From Reinekea forsetii (lineage in GTDB: Bacteria > Pseudomonadota > Gammaproteobacteria > Pseudomonadales > Natronospirillaceae), in NCBI RefSeq assembly GCF_018860385.1, contig NZ_JAHKPH010000008.1, positions 1 through 64,000 on the forward strand: 64,000 nucleotides of DNA, written 5' to 3'. Below the pieces are notes generated by a model. That model worked only from the letters and a program-made list of their open reading frames with translations. It was not told the origin of the DNA and did not search any database. The translations under genes and the position numbers were made by a program. How positions within the stretch are numbered: the stretch's first letter is position 1; every line of letters begins with the position of its first letter. This document shows positions 35,228 through 44,130 of this stretch, one piece after another.

Positions 35228-37591
35228 ATGATTTATTATTCAAATAATGCAGTAAAGGCAGGTTATCTTTTCAGTTTGATGGCCAAGTTAATGTGTGTTT
35301 CGCTATTTTTAATGGTAGCGAGCGCCAATGCTTCCGCTCAAAGTAGAGTAGAATTAATCAATAATTTTAAATGGCTTGGCTTGTACGAAGACACAAGTGG
35401 CGAAATGACGGCCCTAGAGGTTGCTCAAAAATCCGCCAGCTTTGAACCCGTAGAAGGCTGGCTAAGCTATGGCGAAACAAAAAGCCATTTGTGGTTGTCA
35501 GTTGACTTTACAGAGGCTAATAGCGATGCCGAGAATATTTGGTTAGAGCTAGGGAACCCTGTCACAGACTACATCAACCTTTATCAAGTTAACCGAGATT
35601 CTTCCGGCGAAATAAATATTCAGTTAATACAAGAAACGGGGGATGCAAGATTATTTGAAAGCCGCGGTATTTCCATTCGGAATTTCTTACTACCCCTTGA
35701 AAACAGCCCTAATCAAACCTATTTGGTTGAAATTTATGGGAAGTCTCCGCTAGCGGTTCCTATTGAGATCGGTGAGCTTAGCAGCTTACTTGAGGCCATT
35801 TTATTTGAAGTAACCTTCGTATATCTTTTGTTTGGCATCATGATTGCTATGACGCTGTACAATGGTTTTTTGTATTTAGGCACGCGCATCAGCTCTTACG
35901 GCTGGTACACCCTTTATTTAGCCAGCATTTTTATGTTTTTAGTGTTTTCAAGTGGCACTGGCTATAAATACCTTTGGTATAACTCGGCCACCTTACAAAA
36001 CAACTTAGGTTACTTATTTATAGGGCTATTTCTATTTGGTGCTTTTTCATTTACGCGAAACTTCCTCAATATTAGCGAGATATTGCCGAAGTTTGACCGC
36101 TTCTTTCGTTGGTTTGCGTATTCGCCATTGCTTATTGTGATCGCTGTCGCACTGGCACCAGCGCTGGCTTTGAAGTTAAGTACCTTTTATATGTTGGCTT
36201 TAACATTAATGGTGCCGACACTTTCTATTGTTGCTGTAATCAAAGGAAGTTCAGGTTCTTGGTTGTTCTTGCTGAGTTGGATATTTATGGTCGTTGGTAT
36301 GTTGACCTATAATTTAGCCATAGCAGGTGCACTGCCTTTGAATTTTATTTCGCTTCATGCCGGAGAAATAGGGGTCACATTAGAGTCCATTTTACTTTCT
36401 TTTGCTTTGGCTTATCGAATTCGAATGAATGAACAAAAAGCGAGTGAGCAAGAAGCTGAATCGTTCCGTCGAATTGAAGCGGCCTTAGACCTGGCGGCTC
36501 GGAATGAGGCTGCGAAAGACTCTTTCCTTCGCTCTAGCAGCCATCAACTTAAAACGCCTATTCATGCACTTTTGAGTTACATTCAATTATTGAAAGAAGA
36601 TTTAGAAGACAGTAAAGATGATACTGTCACCACGCACGTAATAGGTGCGGATAAATCGGCAACTGAACTGTTTTATCAAATCGATAACTTATTGACTTAC
36701 TCACAGATTGTCGCTGGCGACTTAAGACCCATTTATCAAAAAACAAATGTGCGTAATGAAATCAATCGTTTGATGCGAGCGTGGAGCGAGCACCTTACCA
36801 GTACCGAAAAGCGAGTTGAATGTGCGGTAGCTTCCGAAGTGCCTCAATATTTAGATTTAGATTGGTTCCATATTCGTAAAATTATTCGGATAGCTTTAGA
36901 AAATGCCTTTAATACCACCGAAGCCGGTACCGTCAGAGTTAAGATAGATGTAGCTGGCAATGAAGCATCACCTACCTTACGTTGCTCTATTGAAGACCAA
37001 GGCAGTGGCGTACCTGAAGACATTTTAGCTTGGTTCGTTCAAGAAGACAGTGGTGACAAATGGACCGAGGAATCTTCTGGGTTATTTATTTGTAAAAATC
37101 TTGTGCGAGTGGTGCACGGTCAAATAACGTTGGCGAATAAAGCTGACGGTGGCGCCATATTTACGTTAGAGGCACCGGTACGCGTGTTAGATAATCAATG
37201 CGCGCAAGGCGAGGTTAATTTAGCCGAAAAATCGGTAATGGTAGTTGATGATGTCGAAGTGAATCAACGCATACTTATGGGAATGTTAAAGAAAATTGGC
37301 GTTAACTCCTATAGCGTAGGTTCAGGTGAGGAGGCCTTGCAGCGTCTGGCTCTTGAGCCGGTGGATCTCATTTTGATGGATTGTTTGATGCCCGGGTTAA
37401 GTGGTCAGGAAACGGCGCAAGTTATCCGAGCGCGTCAAGACGAACTGGCCAATACTTGTATCATAGCCGTCAGTGCAAATGACAGTGACCTCGATCGGCA
37501 AAGTTGCTTTGATGCCGGCATGCAAGATTTCATTTCCAAACCTGTGCGCAAAGATCATTTAGAGCAAAAATTGAAAGAGTGGTTAGTCTGA
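35228..37591 (+). CDS. Hybrid sensor histidine kinase with 7TMR-DISM input
   Basis: About 787 residues. Order: signal peptide (LMCVSLFLMVASANASAQ), a periplasmic 7TMR-DISM extracellular domain (to about residue 190), seven membrane segments, HisKA with SSSHQLKTPIHALL, HATPase (ENAFNTTEAG, DQGSGVPED, GLFICKNLV) and a C-terminal receiver with VVDDVEVNQRI, phosphoacceptor Asp in LILMDCLMPG and the Lys in ISKPVRK. No HPt domain is attached, so it probably signals through another protein. The N-terminal start is uncertain: TTG 35102, ATG 35213, 35228 or 35279 are all in frame and none has a convincing ribosome site. Confidence 0.9.
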   Translation: MIYYSNNAVKAGYLFSLMAKLMCVSLFLMVASANASAQSRVELINNFKWLGLYEDTSGEMTALEVAQKSASFEPVEGWLSYGETKSHLWLSVDFTEANSDAENIWLELGNPVTDYINLYQVNRDSSGEINIQLIQETGDARLFESRGISIRNFLLPLENSPNQTYLVEIYGKSPLAVPIEIGELSSLLEAILFEVTFVYLLFGIMIAMTLYNGFLYLGTRISSYGWYTLYLASIFMFLVFSSGTGYKYLWYNSATLQNNLGYLFIGLFLFGAFSFTRNFLNISEILPKFDRFFRWFAYSPLLIVIAVALAPALALKLSTFYMLALTLMVPTLSIVAVIKGSSGSWLFLLSWIFMVVGMLTYNLAIAGALPLNFISLHAGEIGVTLESILLSFALAYRIRMNEQKASEQEAESFRRIEAALDLAARNEAAKDSFLRSSSHQLKTPIHALLSYIQLLKEDLEDSKDDTVTTHVIGADKSATELFYQIDNLLTYSQIVAGDLRPIYQKTNVRNEINRLMRAWSEHLTSTEKRVECAVASEVPQYLDLDWFHIRKIIRIALENAFNTTEAGTVRVKIDVAGNEASPTLRCSIEDQGSGVPEDILAWFVQEDSGDKWTEESSGLFICKNLVRVVHGQITLANKADGGAIFTLEAPVRVLDNQCAQGEVNLAEKSVMVVDDVEVNQRILMGMLKKIGVNSYSVGSGEEALQRLALEPVDLILMDCLMPGLSGQETAQVIRARQDELANTCIIAVSANDSDLDRQSCFDAGMQDFISKPVRKDHLEQKLKEWLV

Positions 37592-37663
37592 GGGCATCAA
37601 CAGTTGCCCTTCAGAGCATAAGCTCTGATAATAGTACTTATTAATAATATTGAGTTGAGTACT

Positions 37664-38569
37664 ATGCCAGATTCAAAACCGACGAATGATTTACCTAGAA
37701 TGGTGCCTGATCGTGATGATATCCGTGTGCGCACCTCACCTCGTGCATCAGAATCAAAGCCAAAGGCAGAGACTTCTCGTTCGACCCAATCTAAACCCGC
37801 CAGTAACCACTCTTGGCTAAATGCCGTGTGGGTGATTATTGGGGGAATCGCAATTGCCTATCTGGCATTGCAGCAGTATAGCCTCCATCAGACTATCGCC
37901 AGTTACGAAGAGCGATTGTCTCTTGCGGATGATCGCATTGTTTTTTTAGAGCAGTCCCTTACGCAAACAGATGAATCAGTAGCGATGAATGAAACAGCCA
38001 TCAATGCTCAGTTTAAAGCGATAAAAAGCGATGCTGATTTGCAAATGTCAGAGATACGAAAGCTATGGGATGTGACGAATAAACGCAATAAGGCTTGGAT
38101 TGAAGACAACCAAGCGCAGTTGAAATCTTTAGATAAAACACTGTCGGCTCTAAAAGATCAGTTAGGTTCTATGGAATCAACTGTGACAACGCTTTCATCC
38201 AACGCAGACGCTCGCACGGAGGTCATCGGCCAATTAAAGACTCAGCTCGACCAGCAACAGCAAGAATTAAATTCAGCCCAATCGGCCGTACAACGTGTCG
38301 AAGACCAACTTGCAACCGTGTCTTTGGAAGAGTTAGAAGAGCAGATAGTGAGTGTACGCTTTGCTCAAGAAAACTTGCTAGTTGAGCAGGGATTACTCAC
38401 GGACAATGATGCACAGTTTGCAAATCAGATGTCGCAACTGCAAGGCGACTTAGGCTCAATCAGTGCCTCACGGTTAGAAACAAACAAACGCCTGCTGACA
38501 CTCACAAAACAAATAGAAGCGCTCGATGCACGAATCACTGCAGTCGCCGGTCCTTCTTCGGGTCAATAG
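37664..38569 (+). CDS. Membrane-anchored coiled-coil protein, function unknown
   Basis: 301 residues. The first 50 residues are charged and rich in Ser, Pro and Lys, then one membrane segment (WLNAVWVIIGGIAIAYLAL), then a long coiled-coil with heptad-like runs (LKDQLGSMESTVTTL, QLKTQLDQQQQELN, VEDQLATVSLEELEEQ). The architecture resembles ATPase/chaperone-like or envelope scaffold proteins but I recognise no family. ATG at 37664 preferred over an upstream TTG. The last gene before a GlpR-type regulator, 27 bp apart. Confidence 0.75.
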   Translation: MPDSKPTNDLPRMVPDRDDIRVRTSPRASESKPKAETSRSTQSKPASNHSWLNAVWVIIGGIAIAYLALQQYSLHQTIASYEERLSLADDRIVFLEQSLTQTDESVAMNETAINAQFKAIKSDADLQMSEIRKLWDVTNKRNKAWIEDNQAQLKSLDKTLSALKDQLGSMESTVTTLSSNADARTEVIGQLKTQLDQQQQELNSAQSAVQRVEDQLATVSLEELEEQIVSVRFAQENLLVEQGLLTDNDAQFANQMSQLQGDLGSISASRLETNKRLLTLTKQIEALDARITAVAGPSSGQ

Positions 38570-38596
38570 TTGTAATGTGAATGTAAAAGGTGATGC

Positions 38597-39367
38597 TTGA
38601 TTAACGAAGACCTCAACAGCCGCCAGTATAGCATCGTTAGATGGGTTGAAGCGGAAGGTTCCGTAAAGGTTGAAGACATGGTGGCGCGTTACGGAGTTAC
38701 GGTGCAAACCATTCGGCGCGATTTAACATTGCTCGACAAACTTCAAAAGCTGCGCCGCTTGCATGGCGCAGCCAAAACCATAAATTCTACCGAAAATGTC
38801 GCTTATGGTGATCGAAAGATTATGAACCATAGCGCAAAGCTTGCGATAGCAACAACCATAGCTCGCCATATCCCAGACAATGCCAGTGTGTTTATTAACA
38901 TCGGCACGACCACCGAAACTATTGCCCAAGCTCTTATGCAACATAAGGGTCTGCAAATTATCACCAACAGTCTTCATGTCGCTTCTATAATGAGCCAAAA
39001 GCAAGATTTTCGGGTTATTGTGACCAGTGGTGAGGTGAGGGCAACAGATGGCGGAATTGTAGGGGAAGCCACTCTCGATTTTATTGAGCAGTTCAAACTT
39101 GATTACGGCATCATCGGCATCAGCTCAATTGACGAAGACGGTACCTTGCTAGATTTTGATTATCGAGAAGTTAGGGTGGCAAAATCTATAATTGAGCATA
39201 GCCGAAAGGTATTTTTAGCCGCAGATCACAGCAAATTCGATCGTAAAGCCATGGTGCGATTAGGCAATTTGGCCGATGCCGATATGCTGTTTACAGATCT
39301 TGTACCCAGCGACAACATTGTCTCAGTTTTAAATGAGCATGATGTGGTGTTGCAAGTTTGTCGCTGA
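38597..39367 (+). CDS. DeoR/GlpR-family transcriptional regulator
   Basis: 256 residues. An N-terminal winged helix-turn-helix (VKVEDMVARYGVTVQTIRRDL) is followed by a sugar-phosphate sensing domain (NIGTTTETIAQAL, IITNSLHVASIM, GIIGISSIDEDGTLLDFDYREV, AADHSKFDRKAMV), matching GlpR, the glycerol-3-phosphate repressor. The TTG start has AAAGG 7 bp upstream. No glp genes are in the window, so the target is not known from context. Confidence 0.88.
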   Translation: MINEDLNSRQYSIVRWVEAEGSVKVEDMVARYGVTVQTIRRDLTLLDKLQKLRRLHGAAKTINSTENVAYGDRKIMNHSAKLAIATTIARHIPDNASVFINIGTTTETIAQALMQHKGLQIITNSLHVASIMSQKQDFRVIVTSGEVRATDGGIVGEATLDFIEQFKLDYGIIGISSIDEDGTLLDFDYREVRVAKSIIEHSRKVFLAADHSKFDRKAMVRLGNLADADMLFTDLVPSDNIVSVLNEHDVVLQVCR

Positions 39368-39431
39368 GTGGTCGTTAACTCAAATTCACAAATCTTATCT
39401 TTCCTGTTGCCTTTATAAACTTGCAGAGCTC

Positions 39432-39445
39432 GGCACTATAGTGCC
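39432..39445. promoter_or_regulatory. 14-bp palindrome upstream of the DUF3581 gene
   Basis: GGCACTATAGTGCC is an exact inverted repeat about 47 bp before the GTG start. A possible operator. Confidence 0.35.
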
Positions 39446-39492
39446 TATGTGACCAAAAATCGGTTCAATTATTGTTTTAGAAGGGGTTAAGT

Positions 39493-40203
39493 GTGTTTTT
39501 AGATGAGTTTCATACCGCAGAAGGCCAAAAAGTTATCATTTCGGCTGAGCAAGCCAGTCGTTTTGCGAAAGAAATTGCGGGAGATTTTAATCCGATTCAC
39601 GATCCCGACGCTAAGCGTTTTTGCGTACCAGGAGATTTGCTGTTTGCGATATCCCTTTCCAAGTACGGTCTCAGTCAAAATATGAAAGTGTCTTTCTCGG
39701 GTATGGTGGGTCGTGATTTACCCATCGTTTTCCCAAGCAAGGCGGCCGGTACTATTGAGCTGAAAGATGAAAATGATAAGCTCTATACGACTATTGAGCA
39801 TTCGGGAGAGGTTACAGAAAACGAAGCGCTCATTAGCGAGTTTGTCAGGAATTACGTTGAATTCTCAGGTCAAAATTTTCCCTACATATTAGTGCCATTG
39901 CTTGATAAGCATCAGGTGATGTTTAACCCTAAGCGTCCTTTGGTGATATACGAGAGCATGTCTTTTAACTTAGATACGCTTGATATTGCTCAGCCCTCTC
40001 TTGAATTGGTTGATTCCACATTAGAAGTCAACGGTAAGCGTGGTGATGTCCACTTTATTTTTGCGATTAAAGATGGAGATCGCATTGTCGGTAAAGGGGA
40101 TAAAAAACTAATCGTCAGTGGTATTCAACCTTTTGATAAAGCCTTAATGGATGAAGTGGTCGCCAATTTTAATCAGTTAAAAGCAGACTACCGTACCGCA
40201 TAG
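39493..40203 (+). CDS. DUF3581 family protein (hotdog/MaoC-like)
   Basis: 236 residues. FAKEIAGDFNPIHDPDAKRFCVPGDLLFAISLSKYG has the D-F-N-P-I-H-D hydratase-like pattern of MaoC hotdog proteins; the rest matches DUF3581, a gammaproteobacterial family of unknown function. GTG start with AAGGGG about 8 bp upstream. It is monocistronic, convergent with the Bax-like gene. Confidence 0.82.
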   Translation: MFLDEFHTAEGQKVIISAEQASRFAKEIAGDFNPIHDPDAKRFCVPGDLLFAISLSKYGLSQNMKVSFSGMVGRDLPIVFPSKAAGTIELKDENDKLYTTIEHSGEVTENEALISEFVRNYVEFSGQNFPYILVPLLDKHQVMFNPKRPLVIYESMSFNLDTLDIAQPSLELVDSTLEVNGKRGDVHFIFAIKDGDRIVGKGDKKLIVSGIQPFDKALMDEVVANFNQLKADYRTA

Positions 40204-40220
40204 GCTTCGGCTGTTTCATA

Positions 40221-40928
40221 TTATTGAGAAACCGTATCCCAGTAATTCAGCTGGTATTCCTCAATTGTGGTGTGAATGTGTTTCGGTAAGGTGGGTTTAA
40301 ACCATTGGCCTGGCATATTTGCACCACGCATCAACATTTTAAAGCGATCGGATCTAAATTCAGAAAATTCCGCTCCGGTTAGACCCTTTTCTAAATACCA
40401 GCGCACAGAAGCCGATGGGTGGCTAAAAATCTTCCATTGCGTATGGGCGGCTAGCTGATCATCTAGCATGCCACATTCAGGTGTATAGCACCTTGTGTTA
40501 AACAGGTTATTGGCAACCCTAGCTTGCGGTGTGCGGCCCCAATCACTGCTGTGAATGGCCTGAGCTAATACAATGCTTGGCGCAACTGGAGCCATGAGCT
40601 TTAACAATTCTTTTATGCTGTCATCGGATATCTTTGTTGGAACACCGTTTTTCCACATGCCATAGCGATGCATCTTGTTTAAAAGCCAGGTTCCATTTTG
40701 CTGTTGTAAAACTGAGTTTTCAAGCATTGAATGGGCTTTGCTCCAGTGGGATTCTAGCTGATTATTTTCAGCTTCGACCAAAGAAGAAAGGCGATTTAAC
40801 CAGTTTATTTGATCATCACTTAAGCCATCACTTGGGCTGTCGGCAGTGAGTGACTGCTTACTTAGTTGCCAGCCTATTAAGGGGGCTGAAAGTAAGGTAA
40901 ATAAAATAACGGCACACCAATGCTTCAT
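40221..40928 (-). CDS. Bax/FlgJ-type glucosaminidase-like protein lacking the catalytic Glu
   Basis: 235 residues with a signal or anchor (MKHWCAVILFTLLSAPLIGWQL), then a glucosaminidase domain from about 95: VAPSIVLAQAIHSSDWG, VANNLFNTRCYTPECG, then KIFSHPSASVRWYLEKG. In catalytic homologues the motif is AQA-x-x-E-S-x-W-G; here the residues are A-I-H-S-S-D-W-G, so the acid is Ser. It may bind peptidoglycan without cutting it, or use another acid. ATG 40928 with a GGAG site is preferred over 40982. Confidence 0.78.
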   Translation of the reverse strand: MKHWCAVILFTLLSAPLIGWQLSKQSLTADSPSDGLSDDQINWLNRLSSLVEAENNQLESHWSKAHSMLENSVLQQQNGTWLLNKMHRYGMWKNGVPTKISDDSIKELLKLMAPVAPSIVLAQAIHSSDWGRTPQARVANNLFNTRCYTPECGMLDDQLAAHTQWKIFSHPSASVRWYLEKGLTGAEFSEFRSDRFKMLMRGANMPGQWFKPTLPKHIHTTIEEYQLNYWDTVSQ

Positions 40929-41092
40929 CTTTTTCTCCAGAATAGTTACAAAAAATAACACGCCTAACTGATTGATTTTCAACGTGGCTTTAAAGTTAAT
41001 TTAAATCAACTAAAAAACAGGGGTGCAATTTCAAATTGTTTACTTATAATCCGCCGCCCTTTTGTATTACGGTTATTAAGGTTTTACTTTGT

Positions 41093-41428
41093 ATGATTAA
41101 CGAACTTCGCCCAGAATCATCGTCAACGGGTCACCTATGCTTAGCATCTAGCATGATTCTAAATGAAAGTCCGATGCCGATACGATTCTTCTATAAAGAA
41201 GATCCTCAGCACGTAAATGACACTGGTTTCCGGTTTTATAGCGGATTAGAAACCGACGAATTTCTGATGGAAGAAAACGCGGCCTGTGTCGCTCCGCTTG
41301 ATTGTTTAGAGCGCTTAGATCCTACTATTTCAGAACTCGTTGAAATGTCCCAAGTAGGCACGGTATGGGAGCGCCTACCTGAGAGCAATGATTGGGTCGA
41401 AGTACTCGATTACGAGATACCCGATTAA
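41093..41428 (+). CDS. DUF2185-like (immunity protein Imm33-like) protein
   Basis: 111 residues, acidic. LCLASSMILNESPMPIRFFYKEDPQHVNDTGFRFYSGLETDE resembles the DUF2185/Imm33 fold found both as a standalone protein and as an immunity protein in polymorphic toxin loci. No toxin gene lies nearby, so an immunity role is unsupported. An upstream extension of the frame to 41036 is unlikely to be translated. Confidence 0.65.
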   Translation: MINELRPESSSTGHLCLASSMILNESPMPIRFFYKEDPQHVNDTGFRFYSGLETDEFLMEENAACVAPLDCLERLDPTISELVEMSQVGTVWERLPESNDWVEVLDYEIPD

Positions 41429-41437
41429 ACCAACCTA

Positions 41438-41468
41438 TGTGGCTCATTCTGTTATTGAATGAGCCATG
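41438..41468. terminator. Stem-loop between the DUF2185-like gene and the deacetylase
   Basis: GTGGCTCATTC / GAATGAGCCAT stem with TGTTATT loop, between convergent genes; it overlaps the end of the deacetylase frame and lacks a strong T run, so a terminator is likely but not certain. Confidence 0.5.
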
Positions 41469-42468
41469 GCTTCGAATACCAATAATACGCATTCATCGAT
41501 TTACTTTTCGCCGTACAGTTATAACGATGCCGACCAGGGCTTAACGGCTGTTCACTGACTAATTCAAAACTTTGCGTTCCTGTCCACTTAACTTCATGCC
41601 AGCTACCATCGACAAAGCAGTTCAATACTCGGCTCATATCATCCATGTTGGTAATGCTCGCCCGAAACAAAGGTTGCGAATCGTCGGTAAGCATATCTGA
41701 CAGATCACTTTCACTGATCGGCATGGGCAACGATTCAATTTTGGTTGCCAGTGTTTTGGTGTTTGCATAGATGCCGGCGGCCGCAAATCGAGGCAGCGCC
41801 GTTCTAGGGCTGTCTTTATTGATGCCGCCAGAATGCTGAGCAAAACCGACATACCCCATATCACTGAGCAGGTCTTGCAGTGATTGACTGAATTCACCAT
41901 ATGGATAGGCTAACCATTTCGGTATATCTGAACCAAGCTCGTCAATTAAACGCTGCTGTGCGTGTTCGATATTCAGGCGAGTCTGCATTTTCCATGTTGC
42001 ATCTAAACTTCTGTGCCGAACGAGATAAGCATGATCTTGAGTATGGTTTGCAATGACAGCCCCCCATTTCTTCATTTCACGCAGCTGGTCCCAGCTCAGC
42101 ATGTCATTAAAGTTTTGATCTATGGGGTCAGTAGCCGCAAAGATGGTAAACGGGTAGTTAAATTCCTTTAATAAGGGAAATGCATTGAGGTAAATGCTTC
42201 GGTATGCGTCATCAAAGGTAATGGCGATGGCGTTTTGAGGCAATGCATCCCCTGACTCGATAGCAGCTAACGCGTCTTTGAGCGATACGACGGGGTAATT
42301 GTTGCTTTTAAAAAAGGCCAGGTGTTCTCGAAACTGTTTTGGACTCACGGAGGTACTGGCCGGTGAAGACTCCGAAACATGGTGGTAAACCAGCACGTTA
42401 AAATGATTTTGCCCAAATGCGGCCATCATGAAGGTGCTTAACAGCAGCGCAGATATCCATTGTTTCAT
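41452..42468 (-). CDS. Polysaccharide deacetylase family protein (NodB domain)
   Basis: 338 residues with a signal peptide (MKQWISALLLSTFMMAAFG), then a NodB-type fold: VLVYHHVSE, AITFDDAYRSIY (catalytic Asp pair), NHTQDHAYL (metal His ligands) and WLAYPYGEFSQ. The C-terminal 100 residues form an extra domain rich in beta segments. It acts outside the inner membrane, probably removing acetyl groups from a surface glycan such as poly-GlcNAc (PgaB-like). The ATG overlaps the sulfurtransferase stop (ATGA), so they are coupled. Confidence 0.88.
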   Translation of the reverse strand: MKQWISALLLSTFMMAAFGQNHFNVLVYHHVSESSPASTSVSPKQFREHLAFFKSNNYPVVSLKDALAAIESGDALPQNAIAITFDDAYRSIYLNAFPLLKEFNYPFTIFAATDPIDQNFNDMLSWDQLREMKKWGAVIANHTQDHAYLVRHRSLDATWKMQTRLNIEHAQQRLIDELGSDIPKWLAYPYGEFSQSLQDLLSDMGYVGFAQHSGGINKDSPRTALPRFAAAGIYANTKTLATKIESLPMPISESDLSDMLTDDSQPLFRASITNMDDMSRVLNCFVDGSWHEVKWTGTQSFELVSEQPLSPGRHRYNCTAKSKSMNAYYWYSKPWLIQ

Positions 42469-43298
42469 AATGCTTCCCCTTCTATTCCTGTGGCGATAGG
42501 GCGATTTGGGTCGGTTATCCACTCGCTCCAGCTACCTGCATAGAGCTTGGGCATGGGTAGGCCTGCAATATCAAATGCTAATATGTTGTGACAAGCCGTA
42601 ACGCCAGAGCCGCAATAACAGACCACATCATCACGGCATTGAGCGAAACGTTGATGTAAAACTTCTTTAGGTTGAAAGAAACCTTCAGAGGTTAGGTTTT
42701 TACTAAAATCTGCATTCTGTGCGCTCGGAATATGACCAGCTTTGCCATCAAGCGGCTCGGTTTCGCCGGCATAACGAGGTAAAGCTCGTGCATCTAAAAT
42801 TTGTGCTTGCAAGCTAGGAATGTCTTCGGCCGTAATGACCCAATTGGCAAGTTCAATTTGAATCGACGATGGTGATGGGCTAGGCGCTAGAGTAGAAATA
42901 GGGTGGCCAGCGTTGAGCCAGGCGTTCAAACCGCCATCCAGAACCAAAACATTTGTAATACCAGCCCATCTCAACATCCACCAAGCGCGAGCCGAAAACA
43001 TATTATTGCTTTGATCGTATACAACCACCGTTGAGCTTTTTTCAACGCCCCAACGTTGAAGGGTTGCTTGCCAGTTTTCTTTTGAAGGTAAAGGGTGGCG
43101 GCTCGTTTTTCCAGGAATGATCGGTCCAGATAGGTCATCTTCTAAATGCGCGTGTATTGCGTTAAGAATATGCCCTTCGTTGTAGAGTTTAACGGCATTT
43201 GCGCTGTCGGATAGGTCCGAACGGCAATCCAAAATTATTAAATTGTCGCTAGATTCTGAAAGTTCAAAAAAGTCGGTGACGCTGATTAAAGGTGACAT
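42465..43298 (-). CDS. sseA: Thiosulfate/3-mercaptopyruvate sulfurtransferase (two rhodanese domains)
   Basis: 277 residues. First domain: LIILDCRSDLSD ... VVVYDQSNNMFSARAWWMLRWAG; second: ILDARALPRYAGETEPLDGKAGHIP, with the active Cys loop CGSGVTA. That loop form fits 3-mercaptopyruvate sulfurtransferase rather than thiosulfate rhodanese. The frame extends upstream over the tRNA-Gln gene, but the ATG at 43298 is the natural start (MSPLISVTDFFELSES). It is coupled to the deacetylase by ATGA. Confidence 0.88.
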   Translation of the reverse strand: MSPLISVTDFFELSESSDNLIILDCRSDLSDSANAVKLYNEGHILNAIHAHLEDDLSGPIIPGKTSRHPLPSKENWQATLQRWGVEKSSTVVVYDQSNNMFSARAWWMLRWAGITNVLVLDGGLNAWLNAGHPISTLAPSPSPSSIQIELANWVITAEDIPSLQAQILDARALPRYAGETEPLDGKAGHIPSAQNADFSKNLTSEGFFQPKEVLHQRFAQCRDDVVCYCGSGVTACHNILAFDIAGLPMPKLYAGSWSEWITDPNRPIATGIEGEAL

Positions 43299-43561
43299 GG
43301 TAACTCGCTTATTCAGTGTTCGTTGTAATCTTGATAATAACCCGACAGGCGAAGAGAGGTAAGTGTGAAACCTTAAAACTGCGACATTCAACACGTGGTT
43401 TAAAGTATCAACCGTCAATGGGCTTTTGGAGTGTAGGCGATGAAAGTCGTTGGAATAATGAATATTGCTATTGGCCGCAAATGAGAAAGTAATAGAAATA
43501 TAAAGTGTTGAAAGGTTGGGTGTAACGACTAGGTTAACGCTAGGGTGGTACTGTCTAAAAA

Positions 43562-43636
43562 TGGCTGGTCCGGCAGGGATCGAACCTGCGAATGACGGGA
43601 TCAAAACCCGGTGCCTTACCGCTTGGCGACGGACCA
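43562..43636 (-). tRNA. tRNA-Gln (anticodon UUG), copy 1
   Basis: 75 bases including encoded CCA, TGGTCCG acceptor, T loop GGTTCGATCC and anticodon loop TTTTGAT (anticodon TTG). Confidence 0.97.
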
Positions 43637-43725
43637 TTATAGAGAGTGTTGCAATGGCTAGGAAATAACCCTAGCAGGGTGAAGGTTAGAGAAAAATGAT
43701 GCATTTCTCAAGCCTTGATAGAAAA

Positions 43726-43800
43726 TGGCTGGTCCGGCAGGGATCGAACCTGCGAATGACGGGATCAAAACCCGGTGCCTTACCGCTTGGCGACGGACCA
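43726..43800 (-). tRNA. tRNA-Gln (anticodon UUG), copy 2
   Basis: Identical in sequence to copy 1; about 90 bases separate them. They and tRNA-Met form one minus-strand cluster. Confidence 0.97.
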
Positions 43801-43808
43801 GTAGTAAT

Positions 43809-43885
43809 TGGTGGCTATAGCTGGACTTGAACCAGCGACCCCAGCATTATGAATGCTGTGCTCTAACCAACTGAGCTATATAGCC
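43809..43885 (-). tRNA. tRNA-Met (anticodon CAU), elongator type
   Basis: 77 bases with CCA. It begins GGCTATATAGCTCAGTTGG; anticodon stem CAGCATT-CAT-AATGCTG; T loop GGTTCAAGTCC. The paired G1-C72 acceptor end fits elongator Met rather than initiator. It is the first gene of the Met-Gln-Gln cluster. Confidence 0.95.
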
Positions 43886-44130
43886 TCAACAACGGACGCG
43901 TATTATCCTTAGATTTTAATGGCTGTCAACTAATGAATTTAATTTTTTTAAGGTATTTCAATAGCTTAGATAATTTTGTGCCTTGATAGTTGAATAATTG
44001 CTCAGTTTTGGTTCATTAGACAGAAGTCACACTTATTAGGCCAATTAGAGACGCTATTAGTCTTTGCTGATACACTTTTTAACATTGACTCCATTGAGTG
44101 AGTTATTAAGACGATTATTGAGGGAATAGT

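Noticed and set aside
41093-41428. Polymorphic-toxin immunity locus
   Set aside because: The DUF2185/Imm33-like protein is alone, with no toxin or secretion gene nearby.
43299-43637. N-terminal extension of the sulfurtransferase frame
   Set aside because: It would run through the tRNA-Gln gene; the conserved start is at 43298.
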